Shown: positions 9,434 to 17,524 of the stretch, piece by piece
Position numbering within the stretch: position 1 is the stretch's first letter
Layout: every line of letters starts with the position of its first letter
Assembly (NCBI RefSeq): GCF_003026395.1
Contig: NZ_PYOO01000001.1
Location: 62,001 to 126,000, forward strand
From: Photobacterium iliopiscarium
GTDB taxonomy: Bacteria; Pseudomonadota; Gammaproteobacteria; Enterobacterales; Vibrionaceae
Length of the DNA stretch: 64,000 bases
Direction: 5' to 3'
Notes under the pieces: generated by a model
The model's input: the letters and a program-made list of their open reading frames with translations, nothing else
What the model was told of the DNA's origin: nothing
The model's database searches: none
Translations under genes and position numbers: made by a program

Positions 9434-9463
9434 AAAAAAAACCGACATTATTAATAATGTCGG
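9434..9463 (-). terminator. Intrinsic terminator with no annotated upstream gene
   Basis: Perfect 9-bp stem CCGACATTA/TAATGTCGG with loop TTAA, followed on the minus strand by eight T (9441-9434). Nothing coding on the minus strand reads into it. Confidence 0.8.
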
Positions 9464-9676
9464 CTACAAAAAGGAAATAATAAAACATACTGTTCTCGCT
9501 CCATCTTTTATTTCTACTTCCATTGTAAAAATAAGCAATGACAATATATACAAAGCAAGTTATATACCAACATCAAACACTCAAAACATATTAATATATA
9601 TCACCAAATAATACCTTTCCATCCTGCATTTATATATTAATATCCTTTTTTGGAATATTTACCCGTTAATAAAAAA
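9434..9676 (-). ncRNA. Candidate orphan small RNA transcript
   Basis: A minus-strand extended -10 promoter (TGCTATAAT, 9690-9682) faces a textbook intrinsic terminator about 240 bases downstream, with no gene-sized frame between them. Only very short frames occur: 12 to 19 codons, one starting near 9632 after a weak AAGGA. This could be a small RNA, a leader-peptide transcript or a small protein gene. Inference from promoter and terminator only. Confidence 0.4.
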
Positions 9677-9681
9677 CAATT

Positions 9682-9690
9682 ATTATAGCA
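9682..9690 (-). promoter_or_regulatory. Extended -10 promoter for the candidate sRNA
   Basis: On the minus strand TGCTATAAT, a perfect TG-N-TATAAT element; the -35 region (CAGAGA) is poor, which extended -10 promoters tolerate. Expected start near 9675. Confidence 0.45.
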
Positions 9691-9813
9691 AAATGCATTG
9701 CATATCTCTGCGCATTATTGAAACAATGCAAATATCAATTACGTAAATTTACTCTAGTCGAATACAAAAAATCCCTTTAAAATACGTATTTCCAATCAGT
9801 ACAGAAATTTCAC

Positions 9814-10167
9814 ATGTTTAAATTATTAACCTCAATGCCACCACTGGTTGCATTAGCCATTGCCATCATTTTTGAAGTCATTGCCACATCATTTATTCCT
9901 AAAGCAGAGCAATTTACGAAACTCGTACCCAGTGTGATTATTATTACTGGTTATGCGATTGCCTTCTTTTTATTGTCTGTCACCGTAAAAACCATGCCAG
10001 TGGGTATTGTATATGCAATCTGGAGTGGTTCAGGCATTGTTCTGGTCGCAACCATTAGCTATTTTGCTTATGGTCAGCGTTTAGACTTACCCGCTATTGT
10101 TGGTATTGGATTAATTATTGCGGGTGTATTAGTGGTTAACCTTTTATCAAAAACTGTTTCGCACTAA
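9814..10167 (+). CDS. Small multidrug resistance (SMR/EmrE family) efflux protein
   Basis: 117 residues forming four membrane helices, the size of EmrE-type pumps, which work as antiparallel dimers that exchange protons for cationic compounds. The essential membrane glutamate is in the first helix (IIFEVIATS), and the loop-helix YAIWSGSGIVL with its conserved Trp matches EmrE. The SMR family also holds guanidinium exporters (Gdx), and the Trp-Ser-Gly pattern does not fully separate the groups, so the substrate is uncertain. Single gene; no clear RBS before the ATG. Confidence 0.9.
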   Translation: MFKLLTSMPPLVALAIAIIFEVIATSFIPKAEQFTKLVPSVIIITGYAIAFFLLSVTVKTMPVGIVYAIWSGSGIVLVATISYFAYGQRLDLPAIVGIGLIIAGVLVVNLLSKTVSH

Positions 10168-10278
10168 CCATCCCCAATGAAGACTTTATCGTTGTTTTCA
10201 TTTAAAGCTAAACAGGAGAAGCCGTTACTTCTCCTTTGGTTATTAGTGCCTACATTGCAAGCATCAACAGCGTAGTCA

Positions 10279-10900
10279 TTAATACCCGATAGAAGCAATA
10301 AAGTTATGCAACCATTGCTGTCCTAGCGGTGTAAATACAAGAATAAAGACACTAATATTGACAAAAATCGTTAACCATAAAATCGCTTTAAACGGTTGTT
10401 TTTGCGATTTATGCCGCAGGATTTTCTGCGCCCATAACGCACCAGGCCAACCACCTACTAATGCCAATAAATGTAAGCTCGCTTCTTTGGTTCTCCATGC
10501 CTCTTTTTGTGCTGCTCGCTTATCATGGGCATATACAGCAAAGGTTACAATACTCAAACAGACATAACCAATTAATACCCAATACGAGCACTGAAATAAC
10601 CACACACAAAGGCTAACCAAACCGAGGAACAACACACTGAATCCTTGGGCCTTACTCATTGGCGCGGTGTATTTATCAAGTCCTGAATGTGCTTTAACAA
10701 ACATGACTGATTTCGCTGACTTTTTATTTTTATTATCAACGCTTAGCTCATAAGAAACACGTTCATTCATCCGCGGTCGACTTTGACGATCACTCAATGC
10801 ACTAATATGAAAAAACACATTCTCCCCCCCCCGCTTGAGGTTGAATGAAGCCAAAGCCTTTTTGATGATTCCATTGCACAACAGTGCCTTTATATTTCAT
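10279..10900 (-). pseudogene. Cold-shock domain + DUF1294 membrane protein, frameshifted at a G9 tract
   Basis: Starting at the ATG at 10900 the frame encodes MKYKGTVVQWNHQKGFGFI, a textbook cold-shock/RNP-1 start, but a run of nine G (minus strand, 10832-10824) throws it out of frame and it soon stops. With eight G it would continue as GGENVFFHISALS (RNP-2) and then through a linker into a C-terminal DUF1294 domain with four hydrophobic helices and the conserved HDKRAA motif. The downstream frame from 10881 to 10279 is intact. Such fusions are thought to tie nucleic-acid binding to the membrane; function unknown. The break is either a sequencing or assembly error or slippage at a homopolymer. 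Confidence 0.8.
10824..10832 (-). repeat. G9 homopolymer at the frameshift
   Basis: Nine consecutive C on the plus strand inside the cold-shock domain coding region; loss of one base restores the frame. Confidence 0.95.
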
Positions 10901-11246
10901 ATATTACCTATTGTTTTACACTGTAAACAGAATGGATCGTTATTGACAATAAAGAACAAATAACACCATGATTTATTAATGTTTTATTATAACGACTATC
11001 AATCGTTATTCTATTTAATTGTGGTTATTACAACATTGCATTGCCATAACCTTTTTTTTGCTATCCAGTTAATACTTTCATCATTAAAAATATCACAATT
11101 GTTGAGTCCGATTAAAGTAATGCATACAATAACAACACTTTTTCTTCCATTATTGTTATTAAATAATCGTCGTTAACCACGGCATAATACTCATCTCTAC
11201 TTTCCGTTAATTTGCTTATTGCGCCTTTCATCAACTTAGGTGAACC
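10901..11246. other. AT-rich intergenic region upstream of the ABC exporter gene
   Basis: About 345 bases between divergent genes. An imperfect palindrome GTTTTACACTGTAAAC (10914-10929) could be an operator for either gene; no convincing promoter or structured RNA was seen. Confidence 0.25.
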
Positions 11247-13127
11247 ATGCTTAAACGCTTTTTTAAACGCTTTGAAAATTTCACAGAAGCATTTCCGAAA
11301 CAAGATCCTGAGCAACCACCACAGGGTATTATCGCTTTTTGTCGCTACTATAGCCGTGGTTTTGAAAAGCCATTGATTATAATGGCCATGCTTAGTGCAA
11401 CGGTTGCTATTTTAGAAGTGGTATTGTTCGGCTTCATGGGAAAATTGGTTGATTGGCTCACCGAAAGTGATCCACATACTTTTCTGGCTCAAAATGGTAC
11501 CAGTCTATTTTGGTTAGGATTAGTGATTTTAGTCGTCATGCCAACACTGGTATTGATTTCATCATTAATCACCCACCAATCGTTGCTGGGTAACTACCCA
11601 ATGTCGATTCGCTGGCTCGCGCACCGTTATTTACTCAAACAAAGTGTGTCGTTCTACCAAGATGATTTCGCTGGCCGCATCGCGACCAAGGTTATGCAAA
11701 CCTCGCTTGCTGTACGTGAAACAGTAATGAAAACTGCTGATGTGTTTGTTTATGTTGCGGTTTACTTTACCTCATCGCTGGTTATTTTAGCCCAAGCGGA
11801 TTGGCTGTTAATGTTACCAATGCTGTTTTGGTTAGCCGCTTATGTGTGTATTCAACTTTATTTTGTACCTAAACTTAAACACATTGCAGCAGAACAAGCA
11901 GACGCACGTTCAACGATGACGGGCTCAATTGTTGATAGCTACACCAATATTTCAACAGTTAAATTATTCTCTCACGATCAACGTGAAACTGAATATGCTG
12001 AAAAAGGCATGAAAGGCTTTTTAAGCACTGTGCATCAACAAATGCGATTAGTAACAGGGTTTAACTTCTGTGTTCAATTAACTAACTATACCCTGCTGTT
12101 TGCCATTTCTGCGATCTCGATTTATTTATGGATGCACAGTGCAATTCAAGTGGGTGCAATCGCAATAGCTATCAGCCTTGCATTACGGATCAACGGCATG
12201 TCGATGTGGATCATGTGGGAAGTCGGCGCATTATTTGAAAACATCGGTACGGTAGTTGATGGCATGAAAACCTTATCAAAGCCAATTGCGATTGAAGATG
12301 CCCCTGATGCTGAACCATTAAACGTCACTCAAGGTGGCATTGAATTTGATGATGTTAGCTTCCATTATGGCGAGAACAAAGGCGTGATCAGCCATCTTAA
12401 CCTCAACATTAAGCCCGGTGAAAAAGTCGGTTTAGTCGGTCGCTCTGGCGCAGGTAAATCAACCTTAGTTAACCTATTATTGCGCTTCCATGATGTTGAA
12501 GGCGGACAAATACGCATTGATGGCAAAGACATTACCTCTGTCACTCAAAACTCGTTACGTTGTAACATAGGTATGGTCACCCAAGACACTTCATTACTGC
12601 ATCGCTCCATTCGTGAAAATATTCTCTATGGCGCGCCTGATGCTGGTGAAGAACGTTTATTAGCGGCAACACACCAAGCACATGCCCATGAGTTTATTGA
12701 AACGCTCACCGATTCCTTTGGTAACGTCGGTTATGATGCTCAAGTGGGTGAACGTGGCGTTAAACTGTCTGGCGGTCAACGTCAACGAATTGCTATTTCA
12801 CGAGTATTACTTAAAAACGCACCAATATTGATTCTAGATGAAGCTACATCAGCGTTAGATTCTGAGGTTGAAGCGGCCATTCAAGAAAGCCTCAATAAAT
12901 TGATGCAAGGCAAAACCGTCATAGCGATTGCACACCGTTTATCGACCATTGCCGCGATGGATCGTTTGATTATCCTCGATAAAGGTCAAATCATTGAGCA
13001 AGGATCTCATGCTGAGTTATTACAGCAACGCGGTATTTACGCGCAATTATGGGCGCATCAGACAGGTGGGTTTATTGGCGAGCAAAATATTTCAGTTGCT
13101 GCTGATGATTTGAATCAGAATATATAG
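11247..13127 (+). CDS. ABC exporter with fused membrane and ATPase domains
   Basis: 626 residues. About residues 45-330 form a six-helix exporter membrane domain, and about 370-600 form the ATPase: Walker A GRSGAGKST (about 398), signature LSGGQRQRIA (about 507), Walker B ILILDEATSALD (about 528) and the switch His in AIAHRLST. Length and fusion are those of MsbA-type half transporters that act as dimers in the inner membrane; the exported substrate is not evident. RBS TTAGGTG lies before the ATG and a terminator follows. Oddly, the last 160 coding bases, the terminator and about 150 bases beyond exist as a diverged second copy at 14961-15325, after the DUF4062 gene. Confidence 0.93.
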   Translation: MLKRFFKRFENFTEAFPKQDPEQPPQGIIAFCRYYSRGFEKPLIIMAMLSATVAILEVVLFGFMGKLVDWLTESDPHTFLAQNGTSLFWLGLVILVVMPTLVLISSLITHQSLLGNYPMSIRWLAHRYLLKQSVSFYQDDFAGRIATKVMQTSLAVRETVMKTADVFVYVAVYFTSSLVILAQADWLLMLPMLFWLAAYVCIQLYFVPKLKHIAAEQADARSTMTGSIVDSYTNISTVKLFSHDQRETEYAEKGMKGFLSTVHQQMRLVTGFNFCVQLTNYTLLFAISAISIYLWMHSAIQVGAIAIAISLALRINGMSMWIMWEVGALFENIGTVVDGMKTLSKPIAIEDAPDAEPLNVTQGGIEFDDVSFHYGENKGVISHLNLNIKPGEKVGLVGRSGAGKSTLVNLLLRFHDVEGGQIRIDGKDITSVTQNSLRCNIGMVTQDTSLLHRSIRENILYGAPDAGEERLLAATHQAHAHEFIETLTDSFGNVGYDAQVGERGVKLSGGQRQRIAISRVLLKNAPILILDEATSALDSEVEAAIQESLNKLMQGKTVIAIAHRLSTIAAMDRLIILDKGQIIEQGSHAELLQQRGIYAQLWAHQTGGFIGEQNISVAADDLNQNI

Positions 13128-13330
13128 CTGTAGTGCCACTATAACGAAGCCGCTTTTTTAGCGGCTTTTTTTTTATATGCTTTATGGTGATGTTTTTGAA
13201 TTGGAATTGAGAAAAATATGGGTGTTATATATTTTTTCATTTTTCTCTAGCTTGTCCAACTATAGTTACTCTCCCGACAACACCTGCCAATGTCCAAACT
13301 TTGTCATTCCCTACAGTGAATGCCTGCGAG
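12965..13330 (+). repeat. Direct repeat, copy 1 (3' end of ABC exporter gene and downstream)
   Basis: Matches 14960-15325 over about 360 bases including coding end, terminator and start of a MITE-like repeat, with scattered substitutions and small indels. Confidence 0.85.
13147..13173 (+). terminator. Intrinsic terminator of the ABC exporter gene
   Basis: AAGCCGC/GCGGCTT stem with a TTTTTA loop followed by nine T, about 20 bases after the stop codon. Confidence 0.9.
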
Positions 13331-13431
13331 GGCGATAGGGAATCTATTCACAGCGCGTTGTAGAGTTATTATTTTCGTTGGTGTTTGTAAAGCTCAAACG
13401 TGTGGTGAATAGATCACGGGTAGCCATTATT
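13240..13431 (-). repeat. MITE/REP-like element, copy A (minus orientation)
   Basis: Reverse-complement match to the elements at 16828-17420: contains the palindromic core ATTCCCTA...TAGGGAAT (13306-13343), the AACGCGC block, the AACGAAAATAA block and the GTGATCTATTC block, ending near a GTAGCCAT terminus. The beginning overlaps the direct repeat that includes the ABC gene end. Confidence 0.7.
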
Positions 13432-13732
13432 TCTATTTTTTCAACAATATATGGTTGTTTTATGTTTCACTAGAAACGATTTTAAAACCATAAATACCCA
13501 TACTCGTCCCCTAACGCTAAAAACTTCATATATTTAACAGTATCCAGATTATATAAATCGTGGAGGAGACGATATTATATAAAAGAGTATAAATATAATT
13601 AGATAGTAGATCCAAAAATGATTATTTATAACCAAAAAAAGAACCATCACATATTATAAAATATCCGTTACTTTATCGTAAACGGATAAAGTGCCTATTC
13701 CTTATTATGAAAAATGTTTAACTCAGTTGGAA
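13432..13732. other. AT-rich spacer, nothing recognised
   Basis: About 300 bases between MITE copy A and the end of the DUF4062 gene. No frame, promoter or structured RNA was recognised. Confidence 0.3.
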
Positions 13733-13760
13733 AGTAAAAGCCCTAATAATTAAGAGCTTT
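13733..13760 (-). terminator. Terminator after the DUF4062 gene
   Basis: On the minus strand AAAGCTC pairs with GGGCTTT (one wobble) around an AT-rich loop, followed by TTTTACTTT. Confidence 0.6.
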
Positions 13761-13790
13761 CACTTAATCTCTTTTATCTACTCAGTTCCG

Positions 13791-14783
13791 TCAGAACGGT
13801 ATATCATCATCTGTAGCTTTTGGTGGTTTTGGTGGTCTTGGTGCTCTTGACGGAGGTGGAGGCGGTGAGCAAGTCTTGGTAGAAATGTACTCATCTTTCC
13901 AATTTTCAGGGGTGAAAATCTTTAGGTTCTGTTGCTCGTCAAAGATATCATCTGAGATGGTTAAATTTATGCCATTCTTTACATAGTCTATATTGCCCTC
14001 TCCAAAGAAGTCACAATCAAAGTAACCAACCGTATCAAGTATTTCCCTAAGCTCTTTTTTATTTTGGAAAAAAATTCTGTGGCCTAAAGATATTTTTTTA
14101 CGTAACTCTTCAAAAGCTGGGTGATTATTCAAAAGAATATTTTCTATTGTCGTATTACCCTTTTCTTTTTCCTCAGTTAAATAAGTCACTAGTGACTTCA
14201 AAGTTGACGATGTATAGTTAATTTCATCGATAATATCAAGTTCACGCTTTCTAAATTCTTCACTTAAAAGCCGTTGAAATAAGCCAGCCCATTGCTCTTT
14301 TAAGTGACAAGTAATATCCATTACTGAGTTAAATGATTGGATCTGATTGTTGTTTGGAAGGTTAAATAGTTCATCAATAAATTTGAATACTTTTGGGTCG
14401 TCGACAGAAGCATAGTTTATCGTGTCATTATCTTTATTCGCTTGGTAGGTCCTATATTCAGTCATAACCTGATGATCTATGAAAACATATAACTGCTTTC
14501 CTTTCTTTATTGCACTTTGAAGCTCTACGTTAGAAACTGAGTAGCCTTTATTGTGATGTGAATCAGATCCATATCGACCACCTACAATACCGATAACAAT
14601 ATCGCAGAGCTCAATTTCTTTATAACAGTAAGTCTCTAATTTTTCATCTGAGCCATAAGGGATATGCCCTTTCTCATTTAAGACAGGATCATATCCTAGA
14701 TCTTCAATGAAACGTTGAAGATCGGCACGAACATACTTTAAATCGTAGTATGTTGAGCTAACGAAAACTCGTGGCCTTGCCAT
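13791..14783 (-). CDS. DUF4062 protein with proline-rich linker and SSB-like C-terminal tip
   Basis: 330 residues. Residues 5-110 match DUF4062 (PRVFVSSTYYDLKYVRADL, then CDIVIGIVGGRYG), an alpha/beta domain often found at the N-terminus of conflict and STAND-type proteins. A helical, charged middle follows, and the end is unusual: a run of prolines (PPPPPSRAPRPPKPPK) leads to TDDDIPF at the stop. DDDIPF is identical to the last six residues of E. coli single-stranded DNA-binding protein (DFDDDIPF), the docking tip for RecQ, PriA, ExoI and others. I infer binding to SSB partners or competition with SSB. No membrane segment. The gene lies between MITE pieces and the duplicated ABC end, upstream of a terminator and on the same strand as the dGTPase gene. 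Enzymatic activity is unknown. Confidence 0.85.
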   Translation of the reverse strand: MARPRVFVSSTYYDLKYVRADLQRFIEDLGYDPVLNEKGHIPYGSDEKLETYCYKEIELCDIVIGIVGGRYGSDSHHNKGYSVSNVELQSAIKKGKQLYVFIDHQVMTEYRTYQANKDNDTINYASVDDPKVFKFIDELFNLPNNNQIQSFNSVMDITCHLKEQWAGLFQRLLSEEFRKRELDIIDEINYTSSTLKSLVTYLTEEKEKGNTTIENILLNNHPAFEELRKKISLGHRIFFQNKKELREILDTVGYFDCDFFGEGNIDYVKNGINLTISDDIFDEQQNLKIFTPENWKDEYISTKTCSPPPPPSRAPRPPKPPKATDDDIPF

Positions 14784-14889
14784 AACAGTTAATCCTTCAG
14801 GTAATATATCTTTACATGCATATAAATTTTGCTGATTCTATAATTAAATCAATGTATTCACAACGAACAGTTATCTGGTTTATGACGAT

Positions 14890-14953
14890 ATTTTGACACT
14901 GACATGTGTTGTTGATAATGGCAGCAGAGAGATAAAAGTTATGGGTCTCCATT
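14890..14953 (+). repeat. MITE-like element, tail fragment G
   Basis: Matches the right end of copy E (CATGTGTTGTTGA, GGCAGCAG, GAGATAAAA, TTATGGGT-TCCATT). It ends within about 8 bases of the ABC gene remnant, so the junction coincides with an element end. Confidence 0.65.
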
Positions 14954-14960
14954 CTTTTTG

Positions 14961-15122
14961 TTAATCATTCTTGATAAAGGTCAAATCATTGAGCAAGGCT
15001 CTCATGCTGAGTTATTACAGCAAAATGGAATTTATGCACAATTATGGGCGCATCAGACGGGTGGCTTTATTGGCGAGCAGGATATTTCTGACAGCGCTGA
15101 TGATTTGAATCAGAATATGTAG
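14961..15122 (+). pseudogene. Remnant of an ABC exporter gene (C-terminal 53 residues)
   Basis: The frame [19 protein letters not shown]... to a TAG at 15120-15122 matches the end of the ABC exporter at 11247-13127 with several substitutions (for example QNGIYAQ for [15 protein letters not shown] for EQNISVAA). It lacks everything upstream of the D-loop region, has no start signal and is not expected to be expressed as a transporter. The divergence suggests it came from another strain's allele rather than a fresh duplication. Confidence 0.85.
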
Positions 15123-15141
15123 TTGTAGCATTACTATAAAG

Positions 15142-15167
15142 AAGCCGCTTTTTTAGCGGCTTTTTTT
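15142..15167 (+). terminator. Terminator carried with the ABC remnant
   Basis: Same AAGCCGC/GCGGCTT hairpin and T run as after the intact ABC gene. Confidence 0.85.
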
Positions 15168-15269
15168 GAATACTTTACGGTGATGATGTCTTTGAATAGG
15201 AATAAAGAAAAGCATGGGTACTATATATTTTTACATTTTTCTCAAGCCAGCCCAAGTATAGTTACTCTC

Positions 15270-15353
15270 CCGACAATACTTGCCAGTGTCCAACCTTTGT
15301 CATTCCCTACAGTGAATGACAACAGCTAGATAAAATTATGGGTGCCCAGTATT
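15270..15353 (-). repeat. MITE/REP-like element, internally deleted copy B
   Basis: Carries the GTCATTCCCTACAGTGAATG half of the palindromic core and then jumps to the element end (CAGCTAGATAAAATTATGGGTGCCCA), so most of the middle is missing. Confidence 0.55.
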
Positions 15354-15358
15354 TCTAT

Positions 15359-16669
15359 TTACATTCGGTCAAATATAGAGCCTATATCAGGACTAAATAG
15401 CTTATGATACAACTTAGTAGCATAACTATCTGTCATACCTGAAATATAGTCACATATTACTCGTTTTTTATTCGTTGAATGTTGATACTTTTTATAAGTA
15501 GATACAGGAAGTAAACGCTTGGGATTTTCTTGCAGAACTTCAAACAAACTAAGAACCATTTGTTGCCCTTTATACTCTAAAGTTTGAACTTCTGGTCTTT
15601 TTATTACATTCTTGAATACAAACGTCTTTAATAGTTTAAGCAATGATTTTGCTTCGTCAGACATTTTTACCTGATATTTAAGCAATGGCGTTTCAAACTC
15701 GGTCTTTTCATACACCTCAATGCTAGGTATAAAATAACCGATTAACTTACTAATTGCATGCTTACGGTCTTTATTTGATTCTGAAAAGAGTTTTTCATTA
15801 AAGAAATCAATATCACCATGTATGATATTATCACTTCCCATCTTTGTTATAACTTCATCATTCCATTGTTTAAAAGTTACCAATTGTAGAGCCAATGCAT
15901 CTTCTAAATCATGAACTCCATAAGAAATGTCATCAGCCAACTCCATTATTGATGTGTCAAAACCTTTAAATTGTGCTCCAGAAACACCATCCTCATCAGT
16001 TATTGGTGTCCTAAATAACAATTTGTCATTTTCAGGAATTCCATCAAGAATCCAATCTAAAATATCACTATCATCATCATGAATACACTTTGGTGGTTTA
16101 TAGCCATCAATATTAATCTTATTTTTACAACCACATATACTGGAGTAATCCGCTACTTCTTTATGTAATACTGGATATTTTAATAACCCCAACGTTGTTC
16201 TACGAGTTAAGTCTAAACCACAATCTGGAGAATACTCACCAAGCCTACTAACAATTCTTAATGTTTGCCCATTACCTTCAAAACCACCTTGATCGTTCAT
16301 ATAGAAGTTCAAAGCAACTTCTCCACCATGCCCAAATGGAGGATGCCCTATATCGTGAGCTAAACAAATTGCTTCAATCTGGCTTAGTGTTGGAATCCAC
16401 TCAAGATAATCTTCTCTACCCTTATACTTTTCACGTAAATGCTCGCAGATTCCAGATCCAATCTGTGCGACTTCTAATGAGTGAGTTAGTCGTGTTCTGT
16501 AAAAATCACTTTCACCAATTCCTAAAACTTGAGTCTTTGACTGTAATCTCCTAAATGAAGAAGAATGAATGATTCTTGCCCTATCTCTTTGAGCCTGACT
16601 ATCATCCGTATTTGAATTAAATGGCTTTGCTTCATAACCATCTAAATATCTGCGTCTTGCTTGCCACAT
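15359..16669 (-). CDS. dGTPase-family (HD-domain) dNTP triphosphohydrolase, probable anti-phage
   Basis: 436 residues. Enzymes of this family split dNTPs into deoxynucleoside and triphosphate. The HD metal site is visible: TRLTHSLEVAQ (His63), CLAHDIGHPPFGHGGE (His105-Asp106) and ELADDISYGVHDLEDA (about 238-250). The N-terminal ARIIHSSSFRRLQSKTQV is the family signature. Proteins of this group protect bacteria by emptying the dNTP pool during phage infection (established for several dGTPases), and the location in an accessory block next to a DUF4062 gene fits that role. The ATG at 16669 is chosen because AAGGA lies 8 bases upstream; an upstream ATG at 16702 lacks one. No terminator seen at the end. 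Confidence 0.9.
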   Translation of the reverse strand: MWQARRRYLDGYEAKPFNSNTDDSQAQRDRARIIHSSSFRRLQSKTQVLGIGESDFYRTRLTHSLEVAQIGSGICEHLREKYKGREDYLEWIPTLSQIEAICLAHDIGHPPFGHGGEVALNFYMNDQGGFEGNGQTLRIVSRLGEYSPDCGLDLTRRTTLGLLKYPVLHKEVADYSSICGCKNKINIDGYKPPKCIHDDDSDILDWILDGIPENDKLLFRTPITDEDGVSGAQFKGFDTSIMELADDISYGVHDLEDALALQLVTFKQWNDEVITKMGSDNIIHGDIDFFNEKLFSESNKDRKHAISKLIGYFIPSIEVYEKTEFETPLLKYQVKMSDEAKSLLKLLKTFVFKNVIKRPEVQTLEYKGQQMVLSLFEVLQENPKRLLPVSTYKKYQHSTNKKRVICDYISGMTDSYATKLYHKLFSPDIGSIFDRM

Positions 16670-16827
16670 ATATAAAATCCTTCTGTAAATATAACAATTC
16701 ATTAATAAGCATCCTTACTTTTACGCAAAAACACACTCATAAATTACGCTAATAATATTCCATTTAACTCATAAGTATCATGCTGTTGGTTGCAAATATA
16801 TGTTTCAAAGTATTTTTGAGGAAAAAC

Positions 16828-16990
16828 ATGGGACAGCCATATTTTTTTGAGGGCTAACCGTGATCTATTCATCACACATTTGAGCATTACAAACACCAAC
16901 GAAAATAAAACTCTACAACGCGCGGATAGTAGATTCCCTATCGCCCTCGCGGGCATTCACTGTAGGGAATGACGGAATTTGAATACAAGA
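16828..16990 (+). repeat. MITE/REP-like element, copy C
   Basis: Begins CATGGGACAGCCATA and contains GTGATCTATTC, AACACCAACGAAAATAA, CTACAACGCGCGG and the palindromic core ATTCCCTATCGCCC-TCGC-GGGC...TAGGGAAT. The right end is truncated where copy D begins. Confidence 0.8.
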
Positions 16991-17204
16991 TATGGGACAG
17001 CCATGTTTTTTTGAGGACTAACCGTGATCTATTCAGCACGTGTTTGAGCATTACAAACACTAACGAAAATAATAGCTCTACAACGCGCGGATGGTAGATT
17101 CCCTATCGCCCTCACGGGCATTCACTGTAAGGAATGACGACATTTGAATACGGGCATGTGTTTTTGAGAATAACAGCTGTAACGTTATTCACCTGAATAC
17201 AAGA
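16991..17204 (+). repeat. MITE/REP-like element, copy D
   Basis: Same layout as copy C in direct tandem, starting TATGGGACAGCCATG, with a diverged tail (GGGCATGTGTTTTTGAGAATAACAGC). Confidence 0.8.
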
Positions 17205-17420
17205 CATAGGACAGCCATATTTTTTTGAGGACTAACCGTGATCTATTCAACACGAATTTAAGCATTAGAGAAGCCAACGAAAAAATAACTCTACAACGCG
17301 CGGGTAGTAGATTCCCTATCGCCCTCGCGGGCATTCACTGTAGGGAATGACGTCATTTGGACACGGGCATGTGTTGTTGAGAATGGCAGCAGCGAGATAA
17401 AAAGTTATGGGTGTCCATTA
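17205..17420 (+). repeat. MITE/REP-like element, copy E (apparently full length)
   Basis: About 216 bases from CATAGGACAGCCATA to TTATGGGTGTCCATTA. The two ends are imperfect inverted repeats of the form GGACA(G/C)CCATA. The core ATTCCCTA...TAGGGAAT encloses GCCC-TCGC-GGGC, giving a two-stem REP-like fold. The same terminus flanks the Y1 transposase unit at 24404-25687. Confidence 0.8.
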
Positions 17421-17444
17421 TTTTTTAGGCATTGTTATATCCAA

Positions 17445-17494
17445 ATAAAAGCCAATACCTTATTCACTTTCGACTAAGAGTATTGGCTTTATTT
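17445..17494. terminator. Terminator after the D,D-carboxypeptidase gene
   Basis: AAAGCCAATAC/GTATTGGCTTT 11-bp stem with a loop of about 21 bases and T-rich flanks on both strands. Confidence 0.8.
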
Positions 17495-17524
17495 GTATGA
17501 TGGCTGCTGCGGTTATTTTAAAGT

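Larger units (their letters stand above)
14960..15325 (+). repeat. Direct repeat, copy 2
   Basis: Second, diverged copy of 12965-13330, holding an ABC gene end, its terminator and flanking DNA. It and copy 1 bracket the DUF4062 gene. Confidence 0.85.

Noticed and set aside
9417-9611. 64-codon open frame on the plus strand
   Set aside because: It runs across the minus-strand terminator, has no ribosome binding site and low-complexity composition; the candidate transcript on the other strand explains the region better.
16828-17420. Possible CRISPR array
   Set aside because: Repeat units are more than 160 bases, contiguous, with inverted ends and a palindromic core; there are no short unique spacers and no cas genes.
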